Source: Sophora flavescens (Eukaryota; Streptophyta; Magnoliopsida; Fabales; Fabaceae). Taken from it: DNA of 64,000 nucleotides. A program made the position numbers and the translations under genes. The stretch is taken from NCBI GenBank assembly GCA_030762895.1, contig CM061069.1, positions 105,603,923 through 105,667,922 on the forward strand, given 5' to 3'. Below, in pieces: positions 29,301-44,300 of the stretch. The notes beneath the pieces were generated by a model that was not told where the DNA came from, did not search any database, and was given only the letters and a program-made list of their open reading frames with translations. How positions within the stretch are numbered: position 1 is the stretch's first letter; each line of letters begins with the position of its first letter.

Positions 29301-32300
29301 AACCGACTAAAAGAGGTTTTCTAATTTGACACAAAAAAACGCACATCATACACGACATTGTTGTAGTAGTGTTATTGTAATAGCACCTTTTTTAAAAATA
29401 TTTTTTTTGACTTTTTTAAAATATAAAAATTTTATTTCTAAAAAAACCCATTCACCAGATAATGAACTGAATTCACCAGATATTTGTACATGATTCACAA
29501 GATATTTGCCCATACTTAACCAAAAAATTTATTTATCAAAAAAACACATTCACCAGATATTTACACATACTTAACCAAAAATTTTATTTATAAAAAAAAA
29601 CACATTCATCAGATAATGAACTGAATTCACCAGATATTTATACCTGATTCACCATATATTTGCACATACTTAACCACAATTTATTTCTCAAAAAAACATA
29701 TTCACCAGATAATGAACTGAATTCACCAGATATTTATACCCGATTCACCATATATTTGCACATACTTAATCAAAAAATTATTTCTCAAAAAAACCCATTC
29801 ACCAGATAATGAACTGAATTCACCAGATATTTGTACCCGATTCACCAGATATTGACACATACTTAATCAAAAAAATTATTTATAAAAAAAATTTAATTTT
29901 TTTTTAAAAAAGACTCACACTTCTGATCTTGCATGCAAGATGCAATACATAAGACACGTGTCGGCAATGTTCATACGGTGTCAACCGTATGATGTCCGCA
30001 AAAGTGCGTCCGTTTAGCAAATTTCCTGACTAAAACGTTTCAATAATTCTTATCAAAACTGATATCAATCCAGAAATGAAGTTTATTTAATTAAGCTTAG
30101 CATCCATGTCGCGTTTGGTTTGGGAGAAACTTTTGTATTCCTGCGAATGTGAGGTGGGAATAAAATATTCCCATGATTGATATAAGAGATAGAAACTATT
30201 CCCGGGAATAAAAGATGTCTGTGAATAGAAGTTGTGAAGGAGATGGAAAAGTTTTATTCCCATGTTTTAGTGTGGGAAAACAGTATTCACATGGGAATAG
30301 AAAACTTGAAAGGTATTAAATGACTCAGTTATCCCCACCCTATTCTCTCCCCCTCAAATATGTTTGTCTTTTGATATTCATTCACTGGCAAAACTTACAA
30401 ATGCCCAACGACACTACCACATATCCTCTGCACCATCATCATGTGTTGGAAGTCATTCTCGCTACGCCACTTTTGTGTATATATCGCAGGCCGCTATTGC
30501 TGCATAGTCTGTGCCTGTGTTTTTATTTTTCTTTTTTTTATTTCTCCATGGAACGAACAAATACTCTGTCATTTTTTTGTGTCTTTGTGTCTCTGTGTTT
30601 CCCGGGAATATTTTACATGAACCAAACATGAGAAAAAAATTTATTGGGAATGCAATATATTATTCCCAAAAAAATGAAGTGTCAACCAAACATATTTTGC
30701 TAATGTTCCTGGAATGTCATTCCCGAAAATATAATTTACCTGGGAATAAAACTTTCCACCAACCAAACGCCTTAGTTTTATGAAAACAAGTTATCAGTTC
30801 TCTAGTTTAGCAAATTGCTATTGGTATGGTGGTTGTTGTAGTCTTGGTTCGCATAGATAATCAAAAGTGATTATTGGATTTTTTTTTTGTTGTAATTATG
30901 CTGTATTTGACTTACTTGGCTGATATAAGCTGGCATATTTTATGTTTAATTGATGCAGCTATCTTGCAATTTCCAGCTATGCATAAGAAAAAGCCTCCAA
31001 GATCAGGATATCGACGAACAAAAATTAATCGTAAGATATATTATTTACATTAGTAATTCAGCTACCTTCAACAAGTAGTTTGAGTAATTCAATAATTTTA
31101 TCCTCATATGTATTGTATTTCTGGCTACAGCTTCTACATGGGAGATTAGAAATTTGAACACACCTATGGGATCAAATAGACCAAGATGTTTATTGACCCA
31201 CACCTTAGAGATAAACTCTGCATCTTGGAATCGATGGAAGAACAACCAGACCTCAAAATTTGAAAAGAGCATTGCTTACGCATTGTTGTGCCAAGTAGCA
31301 AGTTAAGTAATTGAACTTTCATTTTCATCTTGTATCAATCTGAATTGTTAGAATCATCTGCACTTCAGACTATCAAAAGTATGGAAAAATCTCCTCTAAG
31401 ATGAACTTATATTTAAAATACATAAAATTTGTAATCTAGTAATAATTTAATTCTGGATACACTCTTACTTCTTACTTTACATAGAGTTTAGTTGAGAAGA
31501 GCCTTGTCCCAAAAGTATATATAGTTTCTTTAGATTTTGGATTCGAGGGAATTCAATCTTTTAAGAGTTTGTGTTACATTACATTACGTAATATTCTATA
31601 TTCCTGATCCCTACTCTTGTTTAATACTTTCTTTGCTCCTTCCTTCCCTCTCCCTTGTCTCTCTATTGGTTCACCAGAAACTTAAGCATCATCCTGCAAT
31701 CAAACCATTTCTGGAGTTTTTGTTAGAATTTATGTTTTAAAGAGAGATGAGATGAGAGAGAGTGACAGAGTGAGAGCCAGAGAGAGTGTCAGAGGAAAAC
31801 TTAGAGCAAGAGGGTACAACCAACATTACTCAACAATCCAAAGGTCATCACCAGACTATTACAAAGGATCCACGTCCTACTACTTCACAAATTTCCCAGA
31901 TAACCATGATTTGGAGGATATGTGGAAGTTGTTCCTCAGGTGGGGTAGGGTTATTGATGTTTTCATCCCACAAAAAAGAGACAAATTTGGGAAAAGATTT
32001 GGTTTTGTAAAATTCTTGGAAGTGAAAAATCCTAAGGCACTGGAAGAACAGCTAGATTCGCTGTGGATTGGATCATACAAATTGCGTGTCAATATTCCTG
32101 CTTTTGACAGAGGAGCAGTCAAGAGCAAAGTGGTGAAGCCTCAGGTTATCAATGGAACCTTCAACAGAGGTGTTACTTCGGTAGGTGGGAGGAGTTATGC
32201 TAATGTGCTGGGAGAAGGAAGACAACACAAACCAGTCTACCCAAACAAAGGGCCATCAAACAGAGAAAGCAGATGGAGTGGGCTGGAATTTCATGTGTCA

Positions 32301-35300
32301 GAAGACGACATGGCTTGGCTAATGCCATGCTTTGTTGGGAAGTTCTCTGACCCTGAAGGAATTCAAACATTGCAACAGAAATACAAGTTGGAGGAACTCT
32401 TAGCAGTCTCCTTAACTCCAATGGGTGGGAACCTCGTTCTGCTGAGAGCGGAAGAAGGGGAGGATCTGGAAACAAAGGTTAGGTTGAATGACAGAGGGTT
32501 CTCAAGGTGGTTCACAGAAATCAGACCTTGGACTCAAGGCTTGGAGCCAACAGAGAGGTCAATATGGGTTAAAATTAGAGGAGTTCCAATTCATATCTGG
32601 TCTGAGGAAACATTCAAGAGGTTAGGTCTTCTTGTGGGAAACTTCATCTCTACTGATGTCTCCACGAGAGATAAGGTCAGATTAGACTATGGGAGGGCAC
32701 TAGTAACTACTTCAAGTCCATACCTTATTAACAAGGTAGCGGAAATAAAGGTGAATGAAGTTCTATACTCGATTCGGATCATGGAGGAGATTTTCAGTGA
32801 GAATCCAACCAGATATGCCTCAGACTGGCAATGGCGTTCTACGGATGGGTTCTCCTCTGATGAAGATGACTCCGCTGCTAACAGCGTCTTCACCGTGCCG
32901 GAAACTGAGTTGGAGGAGGGAGTCAGGGATGACGACTTGGAACGGCTGAATTTTGAATTCTGCAACACGAATTTTGGGAGAAATGCGTCTTTCGAGGAAA
33001 ACGCTAGCGGTACAAAGGCTCAGAATAGGGTGGCTAAGAAGTACATTGGCAGAGCAGGTCGTACGAAAATTGCTGGGGAAGAAGAAAAAACGTCACTGTC
33101 GATGGGTCAAAGGGCAGGTGTATTAGTTGTTAGCCCAACAAAACTAATTGAAGAAGTGGGCCATAGAAGCAGTAATTCAAACCGGGTTAAGTTGATGGGC
33201 TTGAGTGAAGTAGAGGTAACCGAGAACAGTAAGGCCCACTCAACAAATGAAGCTGTCCAAGATGGTGGAAATAATGGAAAGATGGGGAGGTTTCGGCTTG
33301 TGGGGCTTGGGGAAGAGAACCCAGAACTTGGGTTTGATGATATTCCTTTAAGGAGTGATAATTCAAAGGGTGAAAAGGTGGGCCTTGCAGACGGGGGAGC
33401 CGGTTCAAGCTCGAATAGATTAGGGGTGTAGGGAAATGGTGACTACGGAGGTTTGGTGGAGGTCACCAGGTCAAAGCCAGCTGGAATAAGGATGAAGGAG
33501 ACCGAAAAACAAACTAAGGTTTACGGCCGTAGAAACAGAAATGCAGGGGTAATCATAAGGAGCCCTATACGAGAGGTGGAGTGCGACTACAGAGAACCAG
33601 ACCTAGGGGAGCATGATTTCATTTTCAACACCAACACAGATTTGGAAACGATCAGAAGAAGGGTCATTGCTGCTGGGAAGAGGCCGCTAGTTCAGTTGTT
33701 GGAGAATACACTTCCGCTGGTAAGTGACACAATTTCTGAAACACAAATCAGAGTTACAAATCGCGCAATACTAAGGGCAGAAGCTTACAAAGAAGCTAAC
33801 GAAATATGGAAGCTGGGCAAAAGTTTGGGTGTAACGTGGCTCAACAGGGAAGATGACATCTTGCACCAGCTAGTTGAAATGGAAATCGGGGATAAGGAGC
33901 AGAAAGGAAATAAAAATTCCAGGAAGAGAGAAGGAGTTATCAATGTGACTTAATGAGGATTGCCTCATACAATGTAAGAGGGTTGGGGGGGAGAGTGAAG
34001 AAAAGGGAAGTTAGAAGCTTAATTAAAAAAGAGAGTGTGGAGTTTATGTGTATTCAGGAGACTAAGATGGAAAAAATTGAGAAGTTCTTGTGCCAGTCTC
34101 TGTGGGGCAGAACAGAGGTAGGTTGGTGCTACAAGAGCTCATTTGGGAACTCAGGAGGTATGCTGTGTATGTGGAATACTAATGTGTTTGTACTACAGGA
34201 ATCCTTCTCTGGTGATGGTTACTTGGGGGTGAAAGGGTGGTGGGGCGAAAACACTGAGCCCTGCTTCATTTTAAATGTATATTCACCCTGCACTTTGGTG
34301 GGTAAAAGAGCTTTGTGGGAAGAGCTTAGTGTGCTGCGGGCTAACAACTTGGGCTCAGCTTGGTGTTTGGGAGGTGATTTTAACGCAATAAGGAACGCGG
34401 ATGAAAGGAAGAGGAATTCTGGTCAGACTATGACAACGGAGATGCAAGAGTTTGATGAATTCATTGAAAATATGGGGCTGAATGATTTGCCACTGGCAGG
34501 CAGAAAGTATACTTGGCATAGGGCGGACGGGTCTTGTAAGAGCAGAATTGATAGGTTTTTGCTGTCAGATGAATGGCTGGACAGGTGGGAACATCTCTCC
34601 CAATGGGGCTTGGAAAGGACAGTGTCCGACCACTGCCCTATCCTTCTGAAATCTTTGGTTAAAAATTGGGGCCCCAAGCCTTTTAGAGTTTTTAATTGTT
34701 GGTTAGATCAGAATGATTTTGGGAAGTTGGTACATGATAAATGGAGAGAGCTAGACATCCCTGGTTGTGGTTGTTATGTTCTTAAGGAGAAACTTAAACA
34801 GCTAAAGCTAGCATTGAAGGATTGGAACAAAGGCGTTTTTGGGAAAGTTGAAGACAATATCCAGGGTGTGGTGGAGGAGATAAAAAAGCTAGACGACATA
34901 GGGGAAGCAGGATCATTTGCAGAAGAAGACATGATGAAGAGGAGAGAATTGTTTGACAGATTCTGGAAATTATCGAGAATGAAGGAATCCATTTTGTATC
35001 AGAAGTCAAGGCTAAAATGGTTACAATTGGGTGATTCAAATTCAGGTTTTTTTCATTCTTGTGTGAATAAAAGAAGGAAGGCTAATGAGATCCTTGGGAT
35101 TTGGCATGAAGGGAACTGGATAGATGAACCTGAGTTGTTGAAACATGTTATCTCAGGGCATTTCCAGAATTTGTTCAAACAGGAAAATGTCATGAGGCCA
35201 ACACTTGATGGGCTAGAGTTCAAAAGAATCTCAAGCACTCAGAGCAACAGCCTCATTGAGAGATTTTCAAGGTTGGAGATTAAAAATGCAGTATGGGAGT

Positions 35301-38300
35301 GCGATGGGAACAAGAGCCCGGGACCGGATGGTTATAATTTTGCATTCATTAAAAAATTTTAGGAGGTACTTGGTGATGATATTTGCAAGATGGTGTCGGA
35401 TTTCCATTCAGATGAGAGGCTAGTCAGAGGGTGCAATGCTTCATTCTTGGCACTTATTCCTAAAAAGGAAAACCCGGTGGGACTGAATGAATTCAGGCCG
35501 ATCTCCTTAGTTGGTTGTATGTATAAAATAGTGGCTAAATTGCTTGCGAGAAGAATGGGCAGGGTTGTGGATTCGGTAATTACTGGGAACCAAACAACGT
35601 TCTTGAAAGGAAGAAACATCCTAGACGGGGTTGTGGCTATCAACGAAATAATTGATTATGCCAGGAGGAAAGGGAAGCATTGTATGTTGTTCAAGGTGGA
35701 TTTTGAAAAAGCATATGACTCGGTAAGCTGGGAGTTCTTGGATTATATGCTATCCAGAATGGGGTTCCCAGACAAATGGAGGTCTTGGATTAGAGTTTGC
35801 TTGCAGTCAGCATCAGTTTCAGTATTGGTAAATGGAAGTCCATCAACGGAATTCCTAATGTCACGTGGGATTCGTCAGGGAGACCCAATGGCCCCATTCT
35901 TGTTCCTTATAGTTGCAGAAGGCCTTAGTGGTCTTGTTCGCAGTGCGGTTGAGAAAAACATCTTTAGTGAATTTGTCTTTGAAGGAAGGGAGCAGAAATT
36001 CTGTGTATCTCATATCCAGTATGCAGATGACACAATCTTGGTGGGAGATATGACTATATCCAACGTGAAAGCAGTTAAGAGTATCCTAAGATCTTTTGAG
36101 CTAGTTGTTGGTCTTAGAGTTAATTCCCACAAGAGTGGCCTGATAGGCATCAAGACAAATGCTGGTTTAATTGAGCAAGCGGCACACATCCTTAACTGCA
36201 GATTAGGAAACACTCCATTTAAATTCCTAGGAATCCTGGTGGGAGGAAATCCGAGAAGGTATTCAACATGGGAGCCACTTATCACCTCTCTTCAAAAAAG
36301 GTTAATGGGTTGGAGAAACAAATATCTTTCTTTTGGTGGTAGAGTAATTTTGGTAAATGCAGTCCTTTCTGCTCTACCTGTTTATTATTTATCTATATAC
36401 AAGGCTCCAAAGAAGGTTTTGAACAAAATCACTCAAATTCAAAGAAGGTTCCTGTGGGGTGGGAGTGATGAGTGTAGGAAAATATGTTGGGTAAAATGGG
36501 ATGTTGTGTGCAGAGCTAGAGAGGATGGGGGTTTAGGCATTAGAAACATAAAAGCCTTCAACTTAGCGTTACTTGGGAAGTGGAGATGGAGGCTCTTCAC
36601 AGAGAAAGAGTCTTTTTGGTCAAGCATCCTTAAGGTAAGGTATGGGGACACTTCTAGTTGGGGAGTAAATTGGTGTGAAAAAACTTTTGAGGGCGGTGAG
36701 GTTTCAGTGTGGTGGTCCGATTTAGGCAAATTAGAGGGGGGGATTCACAAAAGGAGGGATGGTTATCCAACGGAATTAGGAGGGTCTTGGGCTCTGGAAA
36801 CAACATTTCTTTTTGGAATGATCTCTGGGTAGGCACGAATGTTTTGTCTGGTGCTTTTCACAGGTTGTACAACATATCCTTGTTGAAGGAGGCAAAGATC
36901 CAGCAATTGGGCACATGGAGAGATGGATTATGGTGTTGGAACTTCAATTGGAGAAGAAGACTATTTATATGGGAAGAAGGGCTTATGGAGAACATGATGA
37001 ATATCATTTACCAAAAGTGTCCCAGAGCAAATGTGGATGATAGCTGGAGCTGGTTGTGCGGGGAAAAACCTTACATGGTGAAGGAAGCATATAAAGTCAT
37101 TACAGCAGTGGATGGAGGTATGGGAAAGGAACTGTACAGTCTCATGTGGGAATCAAAGGCGCCTCTCAAAGTGGCAGCTTTCTGCTGGAGGTCTATTCAA
37201 GATAGAATCCTTACTGCAGTCAACCTTTTCAAGAGAGGCCTCACGGTTGGATCGGGCTCTCCATTATGCTGTTTTTGTGAAAAGGAATTAGAAACTACCA
37301 ACCATTTATTTTTGTCATGCAACTTCTCTTACTCTATTTGGATGTACATATATAATTGGTTGGGAGTCTACACTGTTTTAGCAGGAAACTTAAATGAGCT
37401 GCTATTACAACACAGTGGGCTTTTACACACAAAAGGATACAGAAAAGGGTGGAGGATGTTCTGGTTTGGCATTGTTTGGTCATTGTGGCTTGACGCGCTG
37501 TCGTCCACGCGTCAAAAGATGAGCGGTTAGTAAAAATATAGTTTAGTGTGCGACAACTCGGGTATCGTATCACAAGGACTCTTGTAGTGCTATTATCGCA
37601 GAAAATCAGTTTTCTTGGGGGGGTGTTTGGTTTGAAATTGATTGGAAAACAGAATGAAAACAGAGCATAAAAACAGAGCAAATTACGTGATTATCAAATA
37701 AGACTAAGACGATCAATCTGCTGTTTCGTTTCCCACTATCATCGGTTCATGTAATTCCATGCCCTAAGCGGAGTCTAATCCCTTTTCGATTGTAGCATCG
37801 ATTTACAAGCGAAACCGACGCTACGGGACATATATTCCTAATTCCGAATTAAGCAACGGATGAAGCCCTTCGTGAATTAAGCAAACACGAATTGAACGCA
37901 CGCAAATTAAGCAAACGCGATTAAGTTTAGGAATATAAAAGCATCGAAAATAAATCAACACTAATTCGATACAAACTGAATTAAGCAAACAGAGAATAAC
38001 GAATAGCATTGAAAGAGAGAAGAGAATTAAATCAGGAATTACAAGACCTCAAGTGTTGGCGGAAGCCGATTACATCAGATCAACCTAGGGAGATTAGTTC
38101 TCCATCAAAAACGCAAAACAACCAGAGAAATTCGAAAACAAGGATTAGCAAAAAGATCCTTCTGTTCTGCCCTAAACAGCTATTTATAACTTTCAGAAAC
38201 TGTGCATTCTCGCGAGGCGAGTGGCCTCTCGCGAGGCGAATATTAAAATGGCGCCAGTTTGGATTTGTAATCTCGCGAGGCGAGTGGAGTTCTCGCGAGG

Positions 38301-41300
38301 CGAGTCTTCAAAATCTGGGTTGTTACAGCCGTGATGCCTATCACGGCTAGGCCGTGATGGTCTCTGTCTTCGGGTGCTTATCTGTCATGGCCGTGACCTT
38401 CATCACGGCCAGGCCGTGATAGTCTCTGTCTTCCAGGGGTTTCTCTTCACGTCCGTGATGGGTGTCACGGGATGACCGTGATGCTTGCTGACTTCAGGCT
38501 CGCGAGGCGAGGCAGAGAACGTGACTTTTCTGGCACATGCCGGTCTTCAATCTCGCGAGGCGAGTAACCTTTCGCGGGGCGAGTGCTTCCAGGATTGCAA
38601 TTTCCATTGTTTCCCTCATTCCTTGGACTCTAAGTCAACCTGAAAACATGAAAAAGCCATAAGTGCTTTATTTGACTCGAAAACTGGCTAAATAACCCTA
38701 AATCTACTTAAGGGACTCAAAACCTTGCTTGAGGACAATCAAGCCTAATTTGGGTGAAAATGAGATATAATTGGCACAAAACCACGGTCATACTAGTCAT
38801 AAAACTAGATGAGCCAGAGGCTTATCAAAATACCCCAAACTTGAACTTTGCTTGTCCCCAAGCAAACTAAAACTTAAAACGACTCAAGACTTGGCAAGCT
38901 AGAAGGATTTCAACCAATTCCGCACAAATTTCAAGCAATTCATCAAAACAATTTTCCTTCAATGTTCCCCCCTTTTCAACAATGTAATCCCCACAATCAT
39001 TTATTCCGAACATCTGAGAATTTCATCAATCAAACAATCATTAATCTAAGTAGGGGATCTAAGTTACACACAAGAGGGAGATCACCAAATTCAAACAATC
39101 GCCTTCCTCACAAAGGGGGTTTAGTGTTCACTCAATCTCTCAGTTTGTCTAGGCTAACAACATTTCACTCAGTTTCACTTTTAAGAGCACTTCCCATGAA
39201 TTTGATTTTCATCTCAAAATGGTTCCCACGGAAAACATGCATGCAACATCAAAAGGTCTTTCGAGGTTGTAATGGGGCCTGGCTAAGGGAAGGATATACA
39301 AAGGTACTGGGCTGAAATCCCTAGGAACTAAGAGAGCATGAAGCTGTTTACACATTGAATTTGCTACTCAAGTTCCTATTCTTATTCTTCTTTTTGCCTT
39401 GGGTGGCTACAGCCCTTTTCTTCTAATACCCTTCTTGATATTTTGCATTTTTTTTTTTGAAAGATTTATTTTTGCCCTTTGGCTCCAACCTTTATTTTTT
39501 TTTTCTTTTTCTCAATCCCCAACAACACATCATATCCCTGTAGCCACCCCAAACTTAGTTTCTTGCAACCATTCTCTTACTAAGCTTCCATGCTCTCCTA
39601 ATCCTAAGATCGGGTTAACATGGTTTTTCCATATTCAGGCTCATAACATAAGGTCATCATGAAACAATAGGCTAATTAGGCTCAAAGGGGCTAACTAGGG
39701 AACATGCATTAGGGACTGGTTCAATTTAGGCCAAGTAGTTAATTCAAAGAAAATTGCCTAAATCATTTGATGCAAACACATAGACATGCAAACCATGAAG
39801 AGATTCAAGCAAATTCGGGAAAGTGCAACTTGAAAGTGATTCACACAATCAAAAACATGTTGGAGGATCAAATCCTCACCCGGACATTCATGCAAATTGT
39901 TTGACCGAGATTCTATCCCTAGTGTGTGCACCCTATCACCCCAAACTTATCATAAATCATGCCCTCACAACAAAATATCTCAAAGTTCAGTTTTCAATTT
40001 TTCAAATGGGGGTCACAATTTCCGAATTTCAAAAACCTAGGGGGAATCATCAACATAAATCATGCCATCAATCTGTGCTAAATCAACCAAAACCTACCAA
40101 GCTTGCCGACACAAGACACACATGCTCTTGAGCTTCTCAAATTATTCAAGAGCGAAAAGAAAACACAACAAAACACAAAACACAACAAAACAAACGGTTC
40201 CCTCCCCCACACTTAAAACATACATTGTCCTCAATGAACAACACAAATATCAAAACAGAGTGAGGGAAAGGAAAGGGTGCTCCCTGATCAGGTTGCAGTG
40301 TAGGTGGGCTCCCCCAAAGAGAGCTCCTCAACAGTAGCATCCACAGGTCCCGAGCTCTCATGAAATAGCTTCAGCCGCTGCCCGTTAACCTTGAATGCCT
40401 TGTTGCTACCTGCACTTTTAATCTCTACTGCACCATGAGGAAAAACATTAGTAACAACAAATGGTCCAATCCACCTGGACCGAAGTTTCCCAGCCATCAA
40501 TTTCAGGCGGGAGTTAAACAGTAAAACCCGCTGACCCACAGAGAATTCCTTCCTAGCAATCAACCTATCATGAAAGTGCTTGGTTTTCTCCTTATAAATC
40601 TGAGAGCTCTCATAGGCTTCTAGCCTAAGCTCTTCAAGCTGCTGTAACTGGAGTTTCCTTTCAATACCAGATTTTTGCATTTCCAGATTACAGCACTTGA
40701 CCGCCCAATAAGCACGGTGCTCAACTTCCACAGGGAGATGGCATGCCTTGCCGAATACAAGCCTAAAGGGGGACATCCTATCGGCGTCTTGAAAGCGGTC
40801 CTCTGAGCCCAAAGTGCGTCTTCTAGACGGCGGCTCCAGTCCTTCCTATTTGGCTGCACAACTTTCTCTAGGATTTGTTTGATCTCCCTGTTGGAGATCT
40901 CAGCCTGGCCATTGGTCTGAGGATGGTAAGCAGTGGAGACTCTGTGCACAACCCCATACTTCTGGAGTAGAGCCTCCATGGTGCGGTTGCAGAAATGAGT
41001 GCCCTGGTCACTGATGATGGCACGAGGTATGCCGAACCTGTAAAAAATATTGGACCTAACAAAATTTGCAACAACTTTAGAATCGTTAGTCCTAGTGGGG
41101 ATAGCTTCCACCCACTTTGAAACATAGTCAACAGCCAAGAGAATGTAAAGAAAGCCAAAAGATGCAGGGAAAGGACCCATAAAGTCGATCCCCCACACAT
41201 CAAACACCTCACAGAAGAGCATGGGTTGCTGTGGCATTTCACTCTTACGAGTGATGGTCGCACTCGTTGCCGCGACACTCCTTACAAGTCCGATACACCT

Positions 41301-44300
41301 CATAAGCATCTCTAAAGATGGTGGGCCAATAAAAACCAGAATCTAGCACCTTTCTCGCAGTCCTCTGTGGTCCAAAATGTCCCCCTACTTGAGAGGCATG
41401 AGAAAAGTGCAAAATAGACTCAATCTCATAGTCGGGGACACATATCCTAATTACTTGATCACTACAAAACTTCCAAAGAAATGGATCGTCCCAAACATAA
41501 TACTTGGCGTCGCTCTTTAGTTTGTGGATTTGTGACCTAGTTGCTCATGTCGGAAAGACACCAGCAACTAGGTAATTCACAAGGTCGGCAAACCAAGGGG
41601 TAACGCCATGCAATCAGAAAAGCTGCTCATCAGGAAAGTCATCCTGAATGGGGGAAGGATCCTCGTCCCTCTCTATCCTACTCAAGTGATCAGCCACTAA
41701 ATTTTCAGCTCCACTCTTGTCCTTTATCTCTACATTAAACTCTTGGAGCAACAACATCCACCGAATCAACCTCGGCTTTGCTTCAGGCTTCTTCAACAAG
41801 TATTTCAGAGCTGCATGGTCAGTGAAAACAATAACCTTGGAACCTAGCAAATATGATCTAAACTTATCGAGAGCAAAAACAACAACTAGGAGTTCCTTTT
41901 CAGTGGTGGTGTAATTACATTGTGCAGCATCTAAAGTCCTAGAAGCATAGTAAATGACATGTGCAGACTTGCCTACCCTTTGTGCCAGGACCGCCCCCAC
42001 AGCATAGTTAGAAGCATCACACATGAGCTCAAAAGGGAGGGTCCAGTCAGGGGGCTGGATGATGGGGGTAGAGGTCAATGCCTTTTTCAAGAAGTCGAAC
42101 GCTTTCTTGCGCTTATCATCAAAGCTGAATATGGCATCATTCTTCAAAGAAGTTCGACAGAAGGAGAGCTATCTTGCTGAAGTCCTTAATAAAGCGCCTG
42201 TAGAAACCTACATGACCAAGAAAAGAACGAATCTCGCGAACGCAAGATGGGTAAGGCAATGTAGAAATCACATCAATTTTAGCAGGATCTACTGAGATAC
42301 CCTCTCTAGAAATAACATGCCCCAAAACAATCCCCTGTTCAACCATAAAATGACACTTTTCATAGTTCAACACAAGGTCAGTTTCAATGCATCTTTCTAA
42401 AACCAAATTCAGACTATGCAAGCATGCATCAAATGAGGAGCCATATACAGTGAAATCATCCATGAACACTTCCATGCAATTTTCAATAAATTCAGTAAAA
42501 ATGCTAATCATGCATCTCTGGAAAGTGCCAGGAGCATTGCAAAGGCCAAATGGCATCCTCCTATAGGCAAACGTGCCGAAGGGGCACGTGAAAGTGGTCT
42601 TCTCCTGATCCTCCGGTGCAATGTGGATCTGGAAGTATCCGGAGAAGCCATCAAGAAAACAGTAGTGGGATTTACCGGCCAGCCGTTCGAGCATCTGATC
42701 GATGAACGGCAAAGGAAAGTAATCCTTTCGAGTGGTCTGGTTCAACCTCCTATAGTCAATACAGACTCTCCAGCTATTCTGGACTCTAGTGGGGACAAGC
42801 TCATTGTTCTCATTTCTTACCACTGTGAGGCCAGATTTCTTGGGCACAACTTGCACTGGGCTCACCCAAGTACTATCAGAGATGGGGTATATGATACCCG
42901 CATGCAGGAGTTTTGTTACCTCCTTCTTTACAACATCCAGAATCAATGGATTTAGCGGCCTCTGCGGCTGCCTAACTGGTTTAGCCCCATCCTCCAATAG
43001 AATCCTATGCATACATCTAGAGGGGCTAATTCCTGGAATGTCAGCCAAGGTCCATCCAATTGCCTTCTTGTGCCTCTTCAAAACCTCCAAGAGTTTAGCT
43101 TCCTGGTCAGAGTCGAGGTTGGAGGAAATGATAACTGGGAGTTTTTCATTCCTCTCTAAGTAAGCATACTTCAGATTGCCAGGAAGTGGCTTAAGCTCCA
43201 AGGAGGGTGGCTGCTCCACAGATGGTATGTTTGGAGCAGCAGGCTGTCAAAGAATTCCAGCCAACAATGCATACCTTCACTTACACTATCACCCTGCAAA
43301 GTAGAATCAATCTCAGCACAAACAACACAAGGGTTAGCGTTAGTACAGTCAGTACATGAATAAACATCATTAAAATCAGAAATGGATGGAAAATCAGCAA
43401 CCAAGTCATCATAGGTGTCATCAACAATTTCGGAGAGCAACTCTATTTGGAAAACAGAGTGCTCTTCCAATGGATGCTTCATAGCATCAAAAATGTTGAA
43501 CCTTGCAATAATGTCACCGAACTCCATGGACATGGTTCCATCATCAACATCTATCTTCGTCTTTGCCGTCTTCATGAACGGCCTGCCCAGGATGATTGGT
43601 GATCTACTTGAATTGGTTTCCCCTGCCATGTCCAGGATGTAAAAGTCGGCAGGGAAAATCAAATCATCAACTCGTACCAACACATCTTCTACCACTCCCA
43701 TGGGGCGAGCATTGGTCCTGTTGGCCAACTGTATGGTAAGTCCTGTATGTTGCAAAGGGCCCAGATCAAGGTTGTTGAAAATAGAGGTGGGCATGACATT
43801 TATGGAGGCTCCCAAATCCAACATGCAATTGTCGAATTTGCTGTCCCCAATGGTGCATGGAATAGTGAAAGTGCCCGGATCCTTGCACTTCTGTGGCAGT
43901 GCCTGAGTGAGGGCTGAAACTGTAACCTTCTCAGGGGCAAGTTTGGGCTGAATGAGGGCTGAAACATTTCGCCCTAAGTTGACTCTCTCATTACCCTTCA
44001 ACCTCCGCTTGTGGGTACACAAATCCTTCAGAAACTTTGCATACCTTGGAACTTGCTTAATCACATCTAGGAGTGGAATGTTTACCGCCACCTTTCTGAA
44101 CACATCTAAGATCTCCCTCTCCTTGTCTTCCCCATCAACCTTCTTATTTTTCTGCACTCTTTGTGGGAAGGGAATCGGAGGCACATACACTCTCTCGCCT
44201 TCAACAACAACAGAGGGCTCGGGAGTTGCCTCAACAGCTTTCTTCATCTTTCTCGGGGCTCCCTCTACTACTTTCCCGGATCTCAAAGAAATGGCACTCA